Shown: positions 10,997 to 19,896 of the stretch, piece after piece
Layout: every line of letters begins with the position of its first letter
Position numbering within the stretch: position 1 is the stretch's first letter
Assembly: GCF_028993615.1 (NCBI RefSeq)
Contig: NZ_CP118632.1
Span: 2,976,001 to 3,040,000 of the forward strand
Reading direction: 5' to 3'
DNA from: Herbaspirillum sp. WKF16
Lineage (GTDB): Bacteria; Pseudomonadota; Gammaproteobacteria; Burkholderiales; Burkholderiaceae_D
DNA length: 64,000 nt
Notes under the pieces: generated by a model
What the model was told of the DNA's origin: nothing
Seen by the model: the letters and a program-made list of their open reading frames with translations, nothing else
Databases searched by the model: none
Program-made: the position numbers and the translations under genes

Positions 10997-11041
10997 ACCC
11001 GGGGTAATGCCCGGAATCGAGCGGGCGCCTTTTTGCTTTTT
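10985..11041 (+). terminator. Leader terminator (attenuator) before the nitrate transporter gene
   Basis: A 10-bp stem GGCGTCCGCT/AGCGGGCGCC (one G-U pair) encloses a second hairpin CCGGG/CCCGG. It is followed by TTTTTGCTTTTT. The T tract ends only a few bases before the AGGAAA ribosome site of the transporter gene, so expression from the upstream promoter needs readthrough. Confidence 0.88.
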
Positions 11042-11053
11042 AGGAAACGGGAC

Positions 11054-12361
11054 ATGAGCAAAGCAAACCGTATCGCGTTGTTTTCGCTGCGCACGCCGCA
11101 GATGCGCGCCTTCCATCTGACCTGGATGGCTTTCTTCGTCTGCTTCTTCGCCTGGTTCGCCTGCGCGCCCCTGATGCCGGTGATCAAGGGCGAGTTCAAC
11201 CTGACGGCCGGGCAGATCGCCAACATCAATATCGCCGCGGTGGCCGTGACCATCCTGGTGCGCCTGGTCATCGGTCCCATGTGCGACCGCTTCGGCCCGC
11301 GCAAGACCTACACCGGCCTGCTGCTGGCCGGCGCCGTGCCGGTGATCGGCGTGGCCTTCGCCCAGAGCTATGAGAGCTTCCTGTTCTTCCGCCTGCTGAT
11401 CGGCGCGGTCGGCGCCAGCTTCGTGATCACCCAGTACCACACCTCCGTGATGTTCGCGCCCAATGTGGTGGGCACCGCCAATGCGGCTACCGCCGGTTGG
11501 GGCAATGCCGGCGGCGGCGTGGCGCAGGGCCTGATGCCGCTGCTGATGGCGGCGCTGGTCATGCTCGGCGTGTCGCACGGCTGGGGCTGGCGCGCGGCGC
11601 TGCTGGTGCCGGGCGTACTGATGATCGTCATGGCCGCAGTGTACTGGCGCTTTACCCAGGACTGCCCGGAAGGCAATTTCGACGAACTGCGCGCCTCCGG
11701 CGTGACCATCGAGAGCGGCAAGAAAGGCGGCTGGGGCAGCTTCAAGGCAGCCGCCGCCAACTACCGCGTATGGATGCTGTTCGTGACCTACGGCGCCTGC
11801 TTCGGCGTGGAGATCTTCATCCACAACATCGCCGCCATCTATTACGTTGACCACTTCGGGCTGTCGCTGGAATCGGCCGGCATCGCCGCTGCCAGCTTCG
11901 GCTTGCTGGCGCTCTTCGCCCGCGCCCTGGGCGGCTTCATCTCCGACAAGGTGGCCGCGGCCGGCGGCCTGAACCGCCGCGCCACCCTGCTGTTCGTGCT
12001 GATGCTGGGCGAAGGCCTGGGCCTGCTGTGGTTCGCCCATGCCGGCAGCGTCGCCGGCGCGGTGGTCGCCATGCTGTGCTTCGGCCTGTTCACCCACATG
12101 GCCTGCGGCGCCACCTATGCGCTGGTGCCCTTCATCGACCGCCGCGCGCTGGGCGGCGTGGCCGGCATCATCGGCGCCGGCGGCAACGTGGGCGCGGTGC
12201 TGGCGGGCTTCCTGATGAAGGGCCTGGGCGATACCCAGCAGACCCTGTCGGCGCTGGGCGTGCTGGTGACCGTCTCGGCGCTGTGCGCGGCGGCGGTGCG
12301 TTTCACCACGACGGACAAGAACGACGAGCCGGTGCTCGTGGACAACAAAGTAGCGGCCTGA
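11054..12361 (+). CDS. narK: Nitrate/nitrite MFS transporter, NarK/NasA-type
   Basis: A 435-residue inner membrane protein with 12 predicted membrane segments. The NNP-family signatures are visible: GPMCDRFGPRKTY in the loop between segments 2 and 3, and the two glycine-rich nitrate signatures AGWGNAGGGVAQ and GAGGNVGAVLAGF. It imports nitrate, or exchanges nitrate for nitrite, feeding the reductases encoded immediately downstream. The start at ATG 11054 follows AGGAAACGGGAC; the frame opens further upstream but only into the leader hairpins. Twelve bases separate it from nirB. Expression is probably gated by the leader described at 10946-11041. Confidence 0.9.
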   Translation: MSKANRIALFSLRTPQMRAFHLTWMAFFVCFFAWFACAPLMPVIKGEFNLTAGQIANINIAAVAVTILVRLVIGPMCDRFGPRKTYTGLLLAGAVPVIGVAFAQSYESFLFFRLLIGAVGASFVITQYHTSVMFAPNVVGTANAATAGWGNAGGGVAQGLMPLLMAALVMLGVSHGWGWRAALLVPGVLMIVMAAVYWRFTQDCPEGNFDELRASGVTIESGKKGGWGSFKAAAANYRVWMLFVTYGACFGVEIFIHNIAAIYYVDHFGLSLESAGIAAASFGLLALFARALGGFISDKVAAAGGLNRRATLLFVLMLGEGLGLLWFAHAGSVAGAVVAMLCFGLFTHMACGATYALVPFIDRRALGGVAGIIGAGGNVGAVLAGFLMKGLGDTQQTLSALGVLVTVSALCAAAVRFTTTDKNDEPVLVDNKVAA

Positions 12362-12372
12362 GGAGATTACCC

Positions 12373-14946
12373 ATGAACATCATCGTCATCGGCCACGGCA
12401 TGGTCGGCCACAAATTCCTGGAATGCCTGGCCGAGAGCGGCGCGGCCAAGCTCAAGGTCACCATCCTGTGCGAAGAGCCGCGCCCGGCCTACGACCGCGT
12501 GCACCTCTCCGAATTCTTCTCGGGCAAGAGCGCGGACGACCTGTCGTTGGTGGCGCCCGGTTTCTTCGAGGCGGGCAAGAGCCCGGTCGAGTTCGATCTC
12601 AAGTTGAACGCCAAGGCCCAGCACATCGACTGCGTGAACAAGAGCGTGCTGGTGAATGTGGACGGCGTGGCGCAGACGCTGGCCTACGACAAGCTGATCC
12701 TGGCCACCGGCTCCTACCCTTTTGTGCCGACGGTGGCGGGCAACCAGCGTCGTGATTGCTTCGTCTACCGCACCATCGAAGACCTGGAAGCGATGCTGGA
12801 ATGCGGCCGGCGCTCCAAGAGCGGCGTGGTGATCGGCGGCGGCCTGCTGGGGCTGGAGTGCGCCAAGGCCCTGCGCGACATGCAGCTGGACACCCACGTG
12901 GTGGAGTTCGCGCCGCGCCTGATGGCGGTGCAGATCGACGAGAGCGGCGGCCGCATCCTGAGCCGGAAGATGGAAGAGCTGGGCGTAACCGCGCACACGC
13001 AGAAGAACACCGTGGAAATCGTCGACGGCAAGGCCCACACGCACCGCATGAACTTCGAAGACGGCTCGCACCTGGAGACCGACATGATCGTGTTCTCCGC
13101 CGGCATCCGTCCGCGCGACGAGCTGGCGCGCGAGGCCGGACTGAAGGTGGGCGACCGCGGCGGCATCGTGATCGACAACAGCTGCCTGACCTCGGATCCC
13201 AGCATCTACGCCGTGGGCGAGTGCGCGCTGTGGAACGGCAAGATCTTCGGCCTGGTGGCGCCCGGCTACGACATGGCGCGCACCGCCGCGCGCCACCTGC
13301 TGTCGCACATGGATGAGGCGGCCGAGCTGCCGCAGTTCAACGGCGCCGACATGAGCACCAAGTTGAAGCTCATGGGCGTGGACGTGGCCAGCATCGGCGA
13401 CGCGCATGGAAAGGAAGCCGGCAGCCGCTCCTTCCAGTTCACCGACGAGCGTCGCCAGATCTACAAGAAGATCGTGGTCTCCGAATCCGGCAAGCACCTG
13501 CTGGGCGCGGTGATGGTGGGCGATGCCGCCGAGTACGGCACGCTGCTGCAGATGATGTTGAACAAGATCGAGCTGCCGGAGTCGCCGGAGTTCCTGATCC
13601 TGCCGCAATCGGATGGCAAGTCCAAGCCCGGCCTGGGCGTGGACGCGCTGCCGGAGTCGGCGCAGATCTGCTCCTGCAACAATGTCTCCAAGGGCCAGTT
13701 GTGCGCGGCGGTGGCCGCGGGCGTGACCGGCATCGGCGAGCTCAAGGCCTGCACCAAGGCCGGCACCGCCTGCGGCGGCTGCGTGCCGCTGGTGACGCAG
13801 GTGATGAAGGCCGAGATGAAGAAGCAAGGCCTGGCCGTCAACAACCACGTCTGCGAACACTTCCCCTACTCGCGCCAGGAGATCCATCACCTGGTGCGCG
13901 TGGGCCAGATCAAGAGCTTCGATGAACTGCTGGCCAAGCACGGCAAGGGGCTGGGCTGCGACATCTGCAAGCCGCTGGCCGCCAACGTGCTGGCTTCTTT
14001 GTGGAACGACTTCGTGCTGAAGAAAGAGCACGCCAGCCTGCAGGACTCGAACGACTACTTCCTGGGCAACATCCAGAAGGACGGCACCTACTCGGTGGTG
14101 CCGCGCATGGCCGGCGGCGAAGTCACGCCCGACGGCCTGATCGCGGTGGGCCAGATCGCCAAGAAATATGGCCTCTACACCAAGATCACCGGCGGCCAGC
14201 GGGTGGACCTGTTCGGCGCGCGCGTGGACCAGCTGCCCGACATCTGGGAGGAGCTGATCGCCGCCGGCTTCGAGACCGGCCACGCCTACGGCAAGTCCTT
14301 GCGCACGGTGAAATCCTGCGTGGGCTCGACCTGGTGCCGCTACGGCGTGGGCGACAGCGTCGGCTTCGCGGTCCGCCTGGAGAACCGCTACAAGGGCCTG
14401 CGCTCGCCGCACAAGATCAAGTTCGGCGTCTCCGGCTGCACCCGCGAATGCGCCGAGGCGCAAGGCAAGGACGTCGGCATCATCGCCACCGACAAGGGCT
14501 GGAACCTGTACGTGTGCGGCAACGGCGGCATGAAGCCGCGCCACGCCGAGCTGATCGCCTCCGACCTCGATGAGGCAACGCTGACGCGCTACGTGGACCG
14601 CTTCCTGATGTTCTACGTGCGCACCGCCGACCGCCTGCAACGCACCAGCACCTGGCGCGAGAACCTGGAAGGCGGCATCGACTACCTGAAGAGCGTGGTG
14701 ATCGACGACAAGCTGGGCATCGCCGCCGAACTGGAGGCCGAGATGCAGCGCGTGGTCGACACCTACGAGTGCGAATGGAAGAAGGCCGTGACCGATCCCG
14801 AGACGCGCAAGCGCTTCCGCCACTTCGTCAACAGCCGCGCGGCCGACGGCAACATCCGCTTCGTCGAAGAGCGTGGCCAGATCCGCCCGGCGACGCTGGC
14901 GGAGAAGAAGCTGCTGGAGATTGCGGTAGTGGCCGAAGCGGTTTGA
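12373..14946 (+). CDS. nirB: Assimilatory nitrite reductase [NAD(P)H] large subunit
   Basis: The 857-residue enzyme reduces nitrite to ammonium with six electrons from NAD(P)H. N-terminal FAD/NAD(P) domains (IIVIGHGMVGHKFLE at 2-16; GVVIGGGLLGLECAKAL near 152) are followed by a BFD-like [2Fe-2S] segment with Cys residues in ICSCNN and ACGGC (about 432-475). The siroheme/[4Fe-4S] domain carries Cys649, Cys655 (CVGSTWC), Cys689 and Cys693 (CTREC), the canonical C-x5-C...C-x3-C ligands. Length is close to E. coli NirB. The ATG at 12373 has AGGAGA upstream. NirD is separated from it by a 226-base gap holding an inverted-repeat element. Confidence 0.95.
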   Translation: MNIIVIGHGMVGHKFLECLAESGAAKLKVTILCEEPRPAYDRVHLSEFFSGKSADDLSLVAPGFFEAGKSPVEFDLKLNAKAQHIDCVNKSVLVNVDGVAQTLAYDKLILATGSYPFVPTVAGNQRRDCFVYRTIEDLEAMLECGRRSKSGVVIGGGLLGLECAKALRDMQLDTHVVEFAPRLMAVQIDESGGRILSRKMEELGVTAHTQKNTVEIVDGKAHTHRMNFEDGSHLETDMIVFSAGIRPRDELAREAGLKVGDRGGIVIDNSCLTSDPSIYAVGECALWNGKIFGLVAPGYDMARTAARHLLSHMDEAAELPQFNGADMSTKLKLMGVDVASIGDAHGKEAGSRSFQFTDERRQIYKKIVVSESGKHLLGAVMVGDAAEYGTLLQMMLNKIELPESPEFLILPQSDGKSKPGLGVDALPESAQICSCNNVSKGQLCAAVAAGVTGIGELKACTKAGTACGGCVPLVTQVMKAEMKKQGLAVNNHVCEHFPYSRQEIHHLVRVGQIKSFDELLAKHGKGLGCDICKPLAANVLASLWNDFVLKKEHASLQDSNDYFLGNIQKDGTYSVVPRMAGGEVTPDGLIAVGQIAKKYGLYTKITGGQRVDLFGARVDQLPDIWEELIAAGFETGHAYGKSLRTVKSCVGSTWCRYGVGDSVGFAVRLENRYKGLRSPHKIKFGVSGCTRECAEAQGKDVGIIATDKGWNLYVCGNGGMKPRHAELIASDLDEATLTRYVDRFLMFYVRTADRLQRTSTWRENLEGGIDYLKSVVIDDKLGIAAELEAEMQRVVDTYECEWKKAVTDPETRKRFRHFVNSRAADGNIRFVEERGQIRPATLAEKKLLEIAVVAEAV

Positions 14947-14964
14947 GATGAGGTATCGGCGCGC

Positions 14965-15134
14965 CTTCGATACGCGGCTGCGCCGCTACTCAGTCCGAAC
15001 GGGGTTGGATCAACCTGGATTTGAACACTCTTGATAAACAGAGTCCCATTCGGATTGGGCGAGCCAGGATCCGAACACCGTCGATGGACAGAGCCCCGTT
15101 CGGACTGAGTAGCCGCGCAAGCGGCGTATCGAAG
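14965..15134. repeat. 170-bp inverted-repeat element between nirB and nirD
   Basis: Arms of about 41 bases (14965-15005 and 15093-15134) are near-perfect inverted repeats beginning CTTCGATACG and ending at the CCGAACGGGG core. Between them, a ~43-base segment is present twice in tandem with divergence (from about 15012 and 15068). This looks like a small non-autonomous palindromic element (REP-doublet or MITE-like). It can fold into one long hairpin in the nirB-nirD transcript. No transposase gene or target-site duplication is identified. Confidence 0.75.
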
Positions 15135-15172
15135 ACGCACAGTTGCAAGACGCAAGACGCCAAGGAGAAAAA

Positions 15173-15535
15173 ATGCACAGCGACCAACAAATCAAGAACT
15201 GGATCCCCATCTGCGACCTGGATGACATCGTGCCCAACACCGGCGTCTGCGCGCTGATCGGCGGCCAGCAGGTAGCGGTGTTCCACGTCATCGACGGCGC
15301 CGACGCGGGCAAGGAAGCGCGCGTATTCGCCATCGGCAACTACGACCCCAACTCGGAAGCCTCGGTGCTCTCGCGCGGGCTGGTCGGCAGCCTGGGCGAG
15401 CGCATTGTGGTGGCCTCTCCGATCTACAAGCACCACTTCGACCTGCAGACCGGCGAGTGCCTGGAAGAGCCGGCCAACTCGGTGCATGCCTGGCCGGCGC
15501 GCATCGACGCCGGCCGCGTCTGGATCGGCGCCTGA
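15173..15535 (+). CDS. nirD: Assimilatory nitrite reductase small subunit
   Basis: The 120-residue NirD has the Rieske-like fold (IPICDLDDIVPNTG at start, YKHHFDLQTGECL near the C-terminus) but lacks the Cys/His cluster ligands, as is usual for NirD. It partners NirB in NAD(P)H-dependent nitrite reduction in the cytoplasm. The start at ATG 15173 follows AAGGAGAAAAA. Its stop is one base before the start of the next gene, so the two are tightly coupled. Confidence 0.93.
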   Translation: MHSDQQIKNWIPICDLDDIVPNTGVCALIGGQQVAVFHVIDGADAGKEARVFAIGNYDPNSEASVLSRGLVGSLGERIVVASPIYKHHFDLQTGECLEEPANSVHAWPARIDAGRVWIGA

Positions 15536-15536
15536 C

Positions 15537-16775
15537 ATGCACGCCCCGGCCGACAACGCGCGCAAGCCTTCGCTGGTGGTGATCGGCAACGGCATGGCCG
15601 GCATGCGCACGGTCGAGGAATTGCTCAAGCTGGCGCCGGAGCTCTACGACATCACCGTGTTCGGCGCCGAGCCGCACGGCAACTACAACCGCATCATGCT
15701 TTCGCCGGTGCTGGCGGGCGACAAGGGCATCGACGACATCATGCTCAACACCCGCGAGTGGTACGCCGAGAACAACATCGCGCTGCACGCCGGCGATCCG
15801 GTGCAACACATCGACCGCCGCCGCCGCACGGTGAAGTCCAGGAGCGGCGTCGAGGTGAAGTACGACCGCCTGTTGCTGGCCACCGGCTCCACGCCCTTCA
15901 TCATCCCGGTGCCTGGCCACGAGCTGCCGGGCGTGATCGCCTTCCGCGACATCCAGGACGTCGACGCCATGCTGGAGGCGGCGCGCAGGCATCGCCACGC
16001 GGTGGTGATCGGCGGCGGCCTGCTCGGCCTGGAAGCGGCCAACGGCCTGATGCGCCAGGGCATGGAAGTGACCGTGGTGCACGTCTCCGATACGCTGATG
16101 AACCAGCAGCTGGACAAGCCCGCCGCCGCCCTGCTCAAGAAGGCGCTGGAGGCCAAGGGCCTGCGCTTCCTGCTCAATGCCGACACTGCTGAAATCGCCG
16201 GCTCCGACCGCGTCGCCGCGGTGCGCTTCAAGGATGGCTCGGAGATCCCGGCCGACCTGGTGGTGATGACCGCCGGCGTGCGCCCCAACATCGCGCTGGC
16301 CAAGTCGGCCGGCCTGCATTGCGAACGCGCCATCATCGTCGACGATACGCTGCAGACCTTTGACCCGCGCGTCTATGCCGTGGGCGAATGCGTGCAACAC
16401 CGCAAAGCCACCTTCGGCCTGGTGGCGCCGATCTGGGACCAGGCGCGGGTGGCCGGCGCGCACCTGGCCGGCGCCGGCCATCGCCGCTACGTGCAGCAGG
16501 CCACCGCCACCAAGCTGAAGGTGACCGGCGTGGATCTCTATTCGGCGGGCGACTTCATCGGCGGCGACGACACCGAAGACCTTGTGGTGCGCGACCCGCG
16601 CCGCGGCGTCTACAAGCGCCTGGTGCTGCGCGGCAACCGGCTGGTGGGCGCGGTGCTGTACGGCGACGTCAAGGACGGCCCGTGGTACTTCGAGCTGATC
16701 CAGGCTGGCCGCGATATCTCAGGCTTCCGCCGCGAGCTGCCCTTCGGGGAAGCAATGTGCCAGAAGGCCGCATAA
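15537..16775 (+). CDS. nasB: FAD/NAD(P)-dependent oxidoreductase, NasB-like electron donor of nitrate reductase
   Basis: A 412-residue flavoprotein of the pyridine nucleotide-disulfide oxidoreductase class. An N-terminal FAD motif (LVVIGNGMAGMRTVEELL, about 12-29), ATGSTPF near 121, and an NAD(P)-binding GGGLLGLE (about 158-165) are visible, and the protein resembles the N-terminal half of NirB. It lacks the Fe-S and siroheme domains. Placement directly between nirD and nasA suggests it passes electrons from NAD(P)H to the nitrate reductase. It could alternatively be a ferredoxin or rubredoxin reductase. Confidence 0.8.
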   Translation: MHAPADNARKPSLVVIGNGMAGMRTVEELLKLAPELYDITVFGAEPHGNYNRIMLSPVLAGDKGIDDIMLNTREWYAENNIALHAGDPVQHIDRRRRTVKSRSGVEVKYDRLLLATGSTPFIIPVPGHELPGVIAFRDIQDVDAMLEAARRHRHAVVIGGGLLGLEAANGLMRQGMEVTVVHVSDTLMNQQLDKPAAALLKKALEAKGLRFLLNADTAEIAGSDRVAAVRFKDGSEIPADLVVMTAGVRPNIALAKSAGLHCERAIIVDDTLQTFDPRVYAVGECVQHRKATFGLVAPIWDQARVAGAHLAGAGHRRYVQQATATKLKVTGVDLYSAGDFIGGDDTEDLVVRDPRRGVYKRLVLRGNRLVGAVLYGDVKDGPWYFELIQAGRDISGFRRELPFGEAMCQKAA

Positions 16776-16788
16776 GAGGAAACGCAAC

Positions 16789-19548
16789 GTGAACCTGTCC
16801 CACACCCCCATCGCGATCGCCGTGGCGACCACCCGCACCACCTGCCCCTATTGCGGCGTGGGCTGCGGCGTGTCGGCCTCGATGAAGGAAGACGGCAGCA
16901 TCGGCGTCAAGGGCGACGATGCGCATCCCGCCAACAAGGGGCGGCTGTGCGTGAAGGGCTCGGCGCTGGGCGAAACGGTGGACCTCGACGGCCGCCTGCT
17001 GCACCCCAAGATGCGCGACGCCCAGGGCAACATGCGGCGGGTGGCGTGGGACGAGGCCATCGACACCGTGGCCGCGAAATTCTCCGCCATCATCGCCGAG
17101 CACGGCCCGGATGCAGTGGCGCTGTACGTCTCCGGCCAGTTGCTGACCGAGGACTACTACATCGCCAACAAGCTGATGAAGGGTTACATCGGCAGCGCCA
17201 ACATCGACACCAACTCGCGCCTGTGCATGTCGTCGGCGGTGGCCGGCCACAAGCGCGCCTTCGGCGAGGACCTGGTGCCGGTCTGCTATGAAGACCTGGA
17301 ACTGGCCGACATGGTGGTGCTGGTCGGCTCCAACGCAGCGTGGTGCCATCCCATCCTGTTCCAGCGCATCGCCAGGATCAGGGAAACCCGCCCCAACGCC
17401 AAACTGGTGGTGATCGACCCGCGCCGCACCGCCACCTGCGAACTGGCCGACCTGCACCTGCCGGTGAAGGCCGGCACCGACGTCTGGCTGTTCAACGGCT
17501 TGCTGAGCTATCTCGCGCACCGCGGCCGGCGCGACAACGGCTTCATCGAGGCGCACACCAGCGGTTTCGACGAAGCGCTGGCCACGGCCGACGCCGAATG
17601 CGCCGACCCGGCCACGGTGGCGCGCATCTGCAAGGTCGACCTGGTCGACCTGCTGGCCTTCTACGAAGCCTTCGCCGATACCGAGAAGGTGGTCACCGGC
17701 TTCTCGATGGGCGTGAACCAATCCTCGGCCGGCACCGACAAGGTCAACAGCATCATCAACTGCCACCTGGTGACCGGCCGCATCGGCCGGCCGGGCATGG
17801 GGCCGTTCTCCATCACCGGCCAGCCCAACGCCATGGGCGGACGCGAAGTCGGCGGCCTGGCCAACATGCTGGCCGCGCACATGGAGCTGGACAACGCCGC
17901 CCATCGCGAGATCGTGCAGGGCTTCTGGCATTCGCCGCGCATGGCCGACAAGGTCGGCCTGAAGGCGGTCGACCTGTTCCGCGCGATCGAGGACGGCAGC
18001 GTCAAGGCGGTATGGGTGATGGCCACCAATCCCATGGTCAGCCTGCCCGACGCCGACCTGGTGCGGCGCGCGCTGCAGAAGTGCGAGTTGGTGGTCTCGT
18101 CGGACGTGGTCGAACAGACCGACACCAACGCCCTGGCCCACGTGCTGCTGCCGGCGCTGGCCTGGGGCGAGAAGGACGGCACGGTCACCAATTCCGAGCG
18201 CCGCATCTCGCGCCAGCGCGCCTTCCTCACCGCCCCCGGCGAGGCGCGCGGCGACTGGCGCATCATCTGCGACGTGGCGCGCAGCATGGGCTTCGACGGC
18301 TTCGATTTCGACGGCCCGCACGCCATCTTCGACGAGCATGCGCGGCTCTCCGTCCACCGCAACGACGAGAGCGGCGCGCGCCGCGTGTTCAAGCTCTCGG
18401 GCCTGACCGGCATGGACAGACCGCAGTACGACGCCCTGCAGCCGATCCAGTGGCCGGTTCAGCGCCTGTCCGACGGCAGCGTGGCCGGCGCCGCGCGGGT
18501 GCTGGAAGACCTGCGCTTCAGCCACCCCGACGGCCGCGCCCGCTTCGTCCCGACCGCGCCGCGCGGCCCGGCCAACCTGGCCTGCGAAGACTATCCGCTG
18601 ATCCTCAACACCGGCCGCGTGCGCGACCACTGGCACACCATGACGCGCACCGGCAAGTCGGCCACGCTGGCCAGCCACATTCCCGAAGCCTTCATCGACA
18701 TCCACCCGCAGGACGCGCTGCTGTATGGCGTGCGCGAAGGCGGCCTGGCGCGCATCTCCAGCCGCTGGGGCGCGATGGTGGCGCGCGTGCAGCACGGCGG
18801 CGGTATCCCCCGCGGCAGCGTGTTCGTGCCGATCCACTGGAACGGCCAGTCGGCCTCGGACGCGCGCGTGGGCGCACTGGTCAACCCGGTGGTGGACCCG
18901 GTCTCGGGCGAGCCGGAGTTCAAGCACACGCCGGTGGCGATCGAAGAATTCCGCGTGGCCTGGCACGGCTTCATCCTCACCCGCCACGACCTGGCGTTGG
19001 ATCAGATCACGCACTGGACCCGCGTGCAGGGCCGCGACTTCACCCGCTTCGAGCTGGCCGGGCGCAATCACATCGGCGATCACGCCGCCTGGGCGCGCAA
19101 GCTGCTGGGTGTGGAAGACCTCGAAGCCGACTGGCTGGAATACGAAGACCTCAGCGACGGCAGCTACCGCGCCGTGCATGTGGTGGATGATCGCATCGAC
19201 ATGTGCCTCTTCATCTCGGCCCGCCCCGACCTGCCCTCGCGCTCGTGGCTGGCCGGGCTGTTCGCCAAGGACAAGCTGGAAGACGCCGACCGCGTGGGCC
19301 TCCTGGTCGGCCAACCGATCGAGAAAGGCGCCGACGCCGGCCCCACCGTCTGCTCCTGCTTCGGCGTTGGCCGCAACACCATCTGCGACGCCATCCGCGC
19401 GCGCAAGCTGAAGGAAGTCGGCGAAGTGACAGCCTGCCTGAAGGCCGGCGGCAACTGCGGCTCCTGCGTACCCGAGATCAAGAAGCTGCTGGTCGAGATC
19501 AAGGTGCTGGCCGCAGCGGAAACGCCCGAAACGGCTCCCGCCGCATGA
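16789..19548 (+). CDS. nasA: Assimilatory nitrate reductase catalytic subunit
   Basis: The 919-residue molybdoenzyme (bis-MGD) reduces nitrate to nitrite in the cytoplasm. The N-terminal [4Fe-4S] ligands are Cys19, Cys22, Cys26 and Cys54 (CPYCGVGC...LC). The body has MGD-binding motifs such as NTDTNSRLCMSS-like INTDTNSRL region and GQPNAMGGREVGG. The C-terminus has a BFD-like [2Fe-2S] domain (CSCFGVGRNTICDAI, then GGNCGSCVPEI, residues ~858-905), typical of long NasA enzymes. No signal peptide is present, separating it from periplasmic NapA. The start is GTG at 16789 with AAGAGGA upstream, 13 bases after the NasB-like gene. It ends the operon. Confidence 0.93.
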   Translation: MNLSHTPIAIAVATTRTTCPYCGVGCGVSASMKEDGSIGVKGDDAHPANKGRLCVKGSALGETVDLDGRLLHPKMRDAQGNMRRVAWDEAIDTVAAKFSAIIAEHGPDAVALYVSGQLLTEDYYIANKLMKGYIGSANIDTNSRLCMSSAVAGHKRAFGEDLVPVCYEDLELADMVVLVGSNAAWCHPILFQRIARIRETRPNAKLVVIDPRRTATCELADLHLPVKAGTDVWLFNGLLSYLAHRGRRDNGFIEAHTSGFDEALATADAECADPATVARICKVDLVDLLAFYEAFADTEKVVTGFSMGVNQSSAGTDKVNSIINCHLVTGRIGRPGMGPFSITGQPNAMGGREVGGLANMLAAHMELDNAAHREIVQGFWHSPRMADKVGLKAVDLFRAIEDGSVKAVWVMATNPMVSLPDADLVRRALQKCELVVSSDVVEQTDTNALAHVLLPALAWGEKDGTVTNSERRISRQRAFLTAPGEARGDWRIICDVARSMGFDGFDFDGPHAIFDEHARLSVHRNDESGARRVFKLSGLTGMDRPQYDALQPIQWPVQRLSDGSVAGAARVLEDLRFSHPDGRARFVPTAPRGPANLACEDYPLILNTGRVRDHWHTMTRTGKSATLASHIPEAFIDIHPQDALLYGVREGGLARISSRWGAMVARVQHGGGIPRGSVFVPIHWNGQSASDARVGALVNPVVDPVSGEPEFKHTPVAIEEFRVAWHGFILTRHDLALDQITHWTRVQGRDFTRFELAGRNHIGDHAAWARKLLGVEDLEADWLEYEDLSDGSYRAVHVVDDRIDMCLFISARPDLPSRSWLAGLFAKDKLEDADRVGLLVGQPIEKGADAGPTVCSCFGVGRNTICDAIRARKLKEVGEVTACLKAGGNCGSCVPEIKKLLVEIKVLAAAETPETAPAA

Positions 19549-19575
19549 GGCGAACAAGCTTGCGCAAAGAGTAAG

Positions 19576-19605
19576 TTGACCTGGGCGAACGTATGCTGTT
19601 ATTAT
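19576..19605 (+). promoter_or_regulatory. Sigma-70 promoter of tRNA-Pro
   Basis: TTGACC and TATTAT are separated by 18 bases and lie just upstream of the tRNA (mature 5' end 19615). Confidence 0.7.
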
Positions 19606-19614
19606 CTCGCCTCT

Positions 19615-19691
19615 CGGAGTGTAGCGCAGCCCGGTAGCGCACCTGGTTTGGGACCAGGGGGTCCAAGGTTCGAATCCTTGTACTCCGACCA
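19615..19691 (+). tRNA. tRNA-Pro(TGG)
   Basis: 77 bases including an encoded CCA. Acceptor CGGAGTG pairs with TACTCCG. The anticodon arm CCTGG-TTTGGGA-CCAGG gives anticodon TGG, and the T arm has GGTTCGAATCC. Confidence 0.97.
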
Positions 19692-19699
19692 CACATGAA

Positions 19700-19727
19700 A
19701 CGGGCTGTCGATGACAGCCCGTTTTTC
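19700..19727 (+). terminator. Intrinsic terminator after tRNA-Pro
   Basis: A ~10-bp stem ACGGGCTGTC/GACAGCCCGT with a 3-base loop is followed by TTTTTCTTTT. Confidence 0.92.
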
Positions 19728-19802
19728 TTTTCCGGAATCGTTTTGTTTTGCCGCTCTTTCAGCCACACCGAAAGAGTCCCACGACAAAAGCGGCTTCCGT
19801 CT

Positions 19803-19879
19803 CTGCCCTTAGCTCAACCGGATAGAGCAACGGCCTTCTAAGCCGTAGGTTAGGGGTTCGATTCCCTTAGGGCAGGCCA
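19803..19879 (+). tRNA. tRNA-Arg(TCT)
   Basis: 77 bases including CCA. Acceptor CTGCCCT pairs with AGGGCAG. The anticodon arm ACGGC-CTTCTAA-GCCGT gives anticodon TCT. Its D arm GCTC/GAGC is regular. It lies 111 bases after tRNA-Pro, beyond a terminator, so it probably has its own promoter, which I could not identify. Confidence 0.95.
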
Positions 19880-19896
19880 CCTCTCCCCCGACGTAC

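Noticed and set aside
16669..19692. 1007-codon open frame antisense to nasA
   Set aside because: It lies opposite a fully conserved molybdoenzyme; high GC makes long antisense frames common. Its translation is Ala/Arg/His/Gly-rich with no motif.
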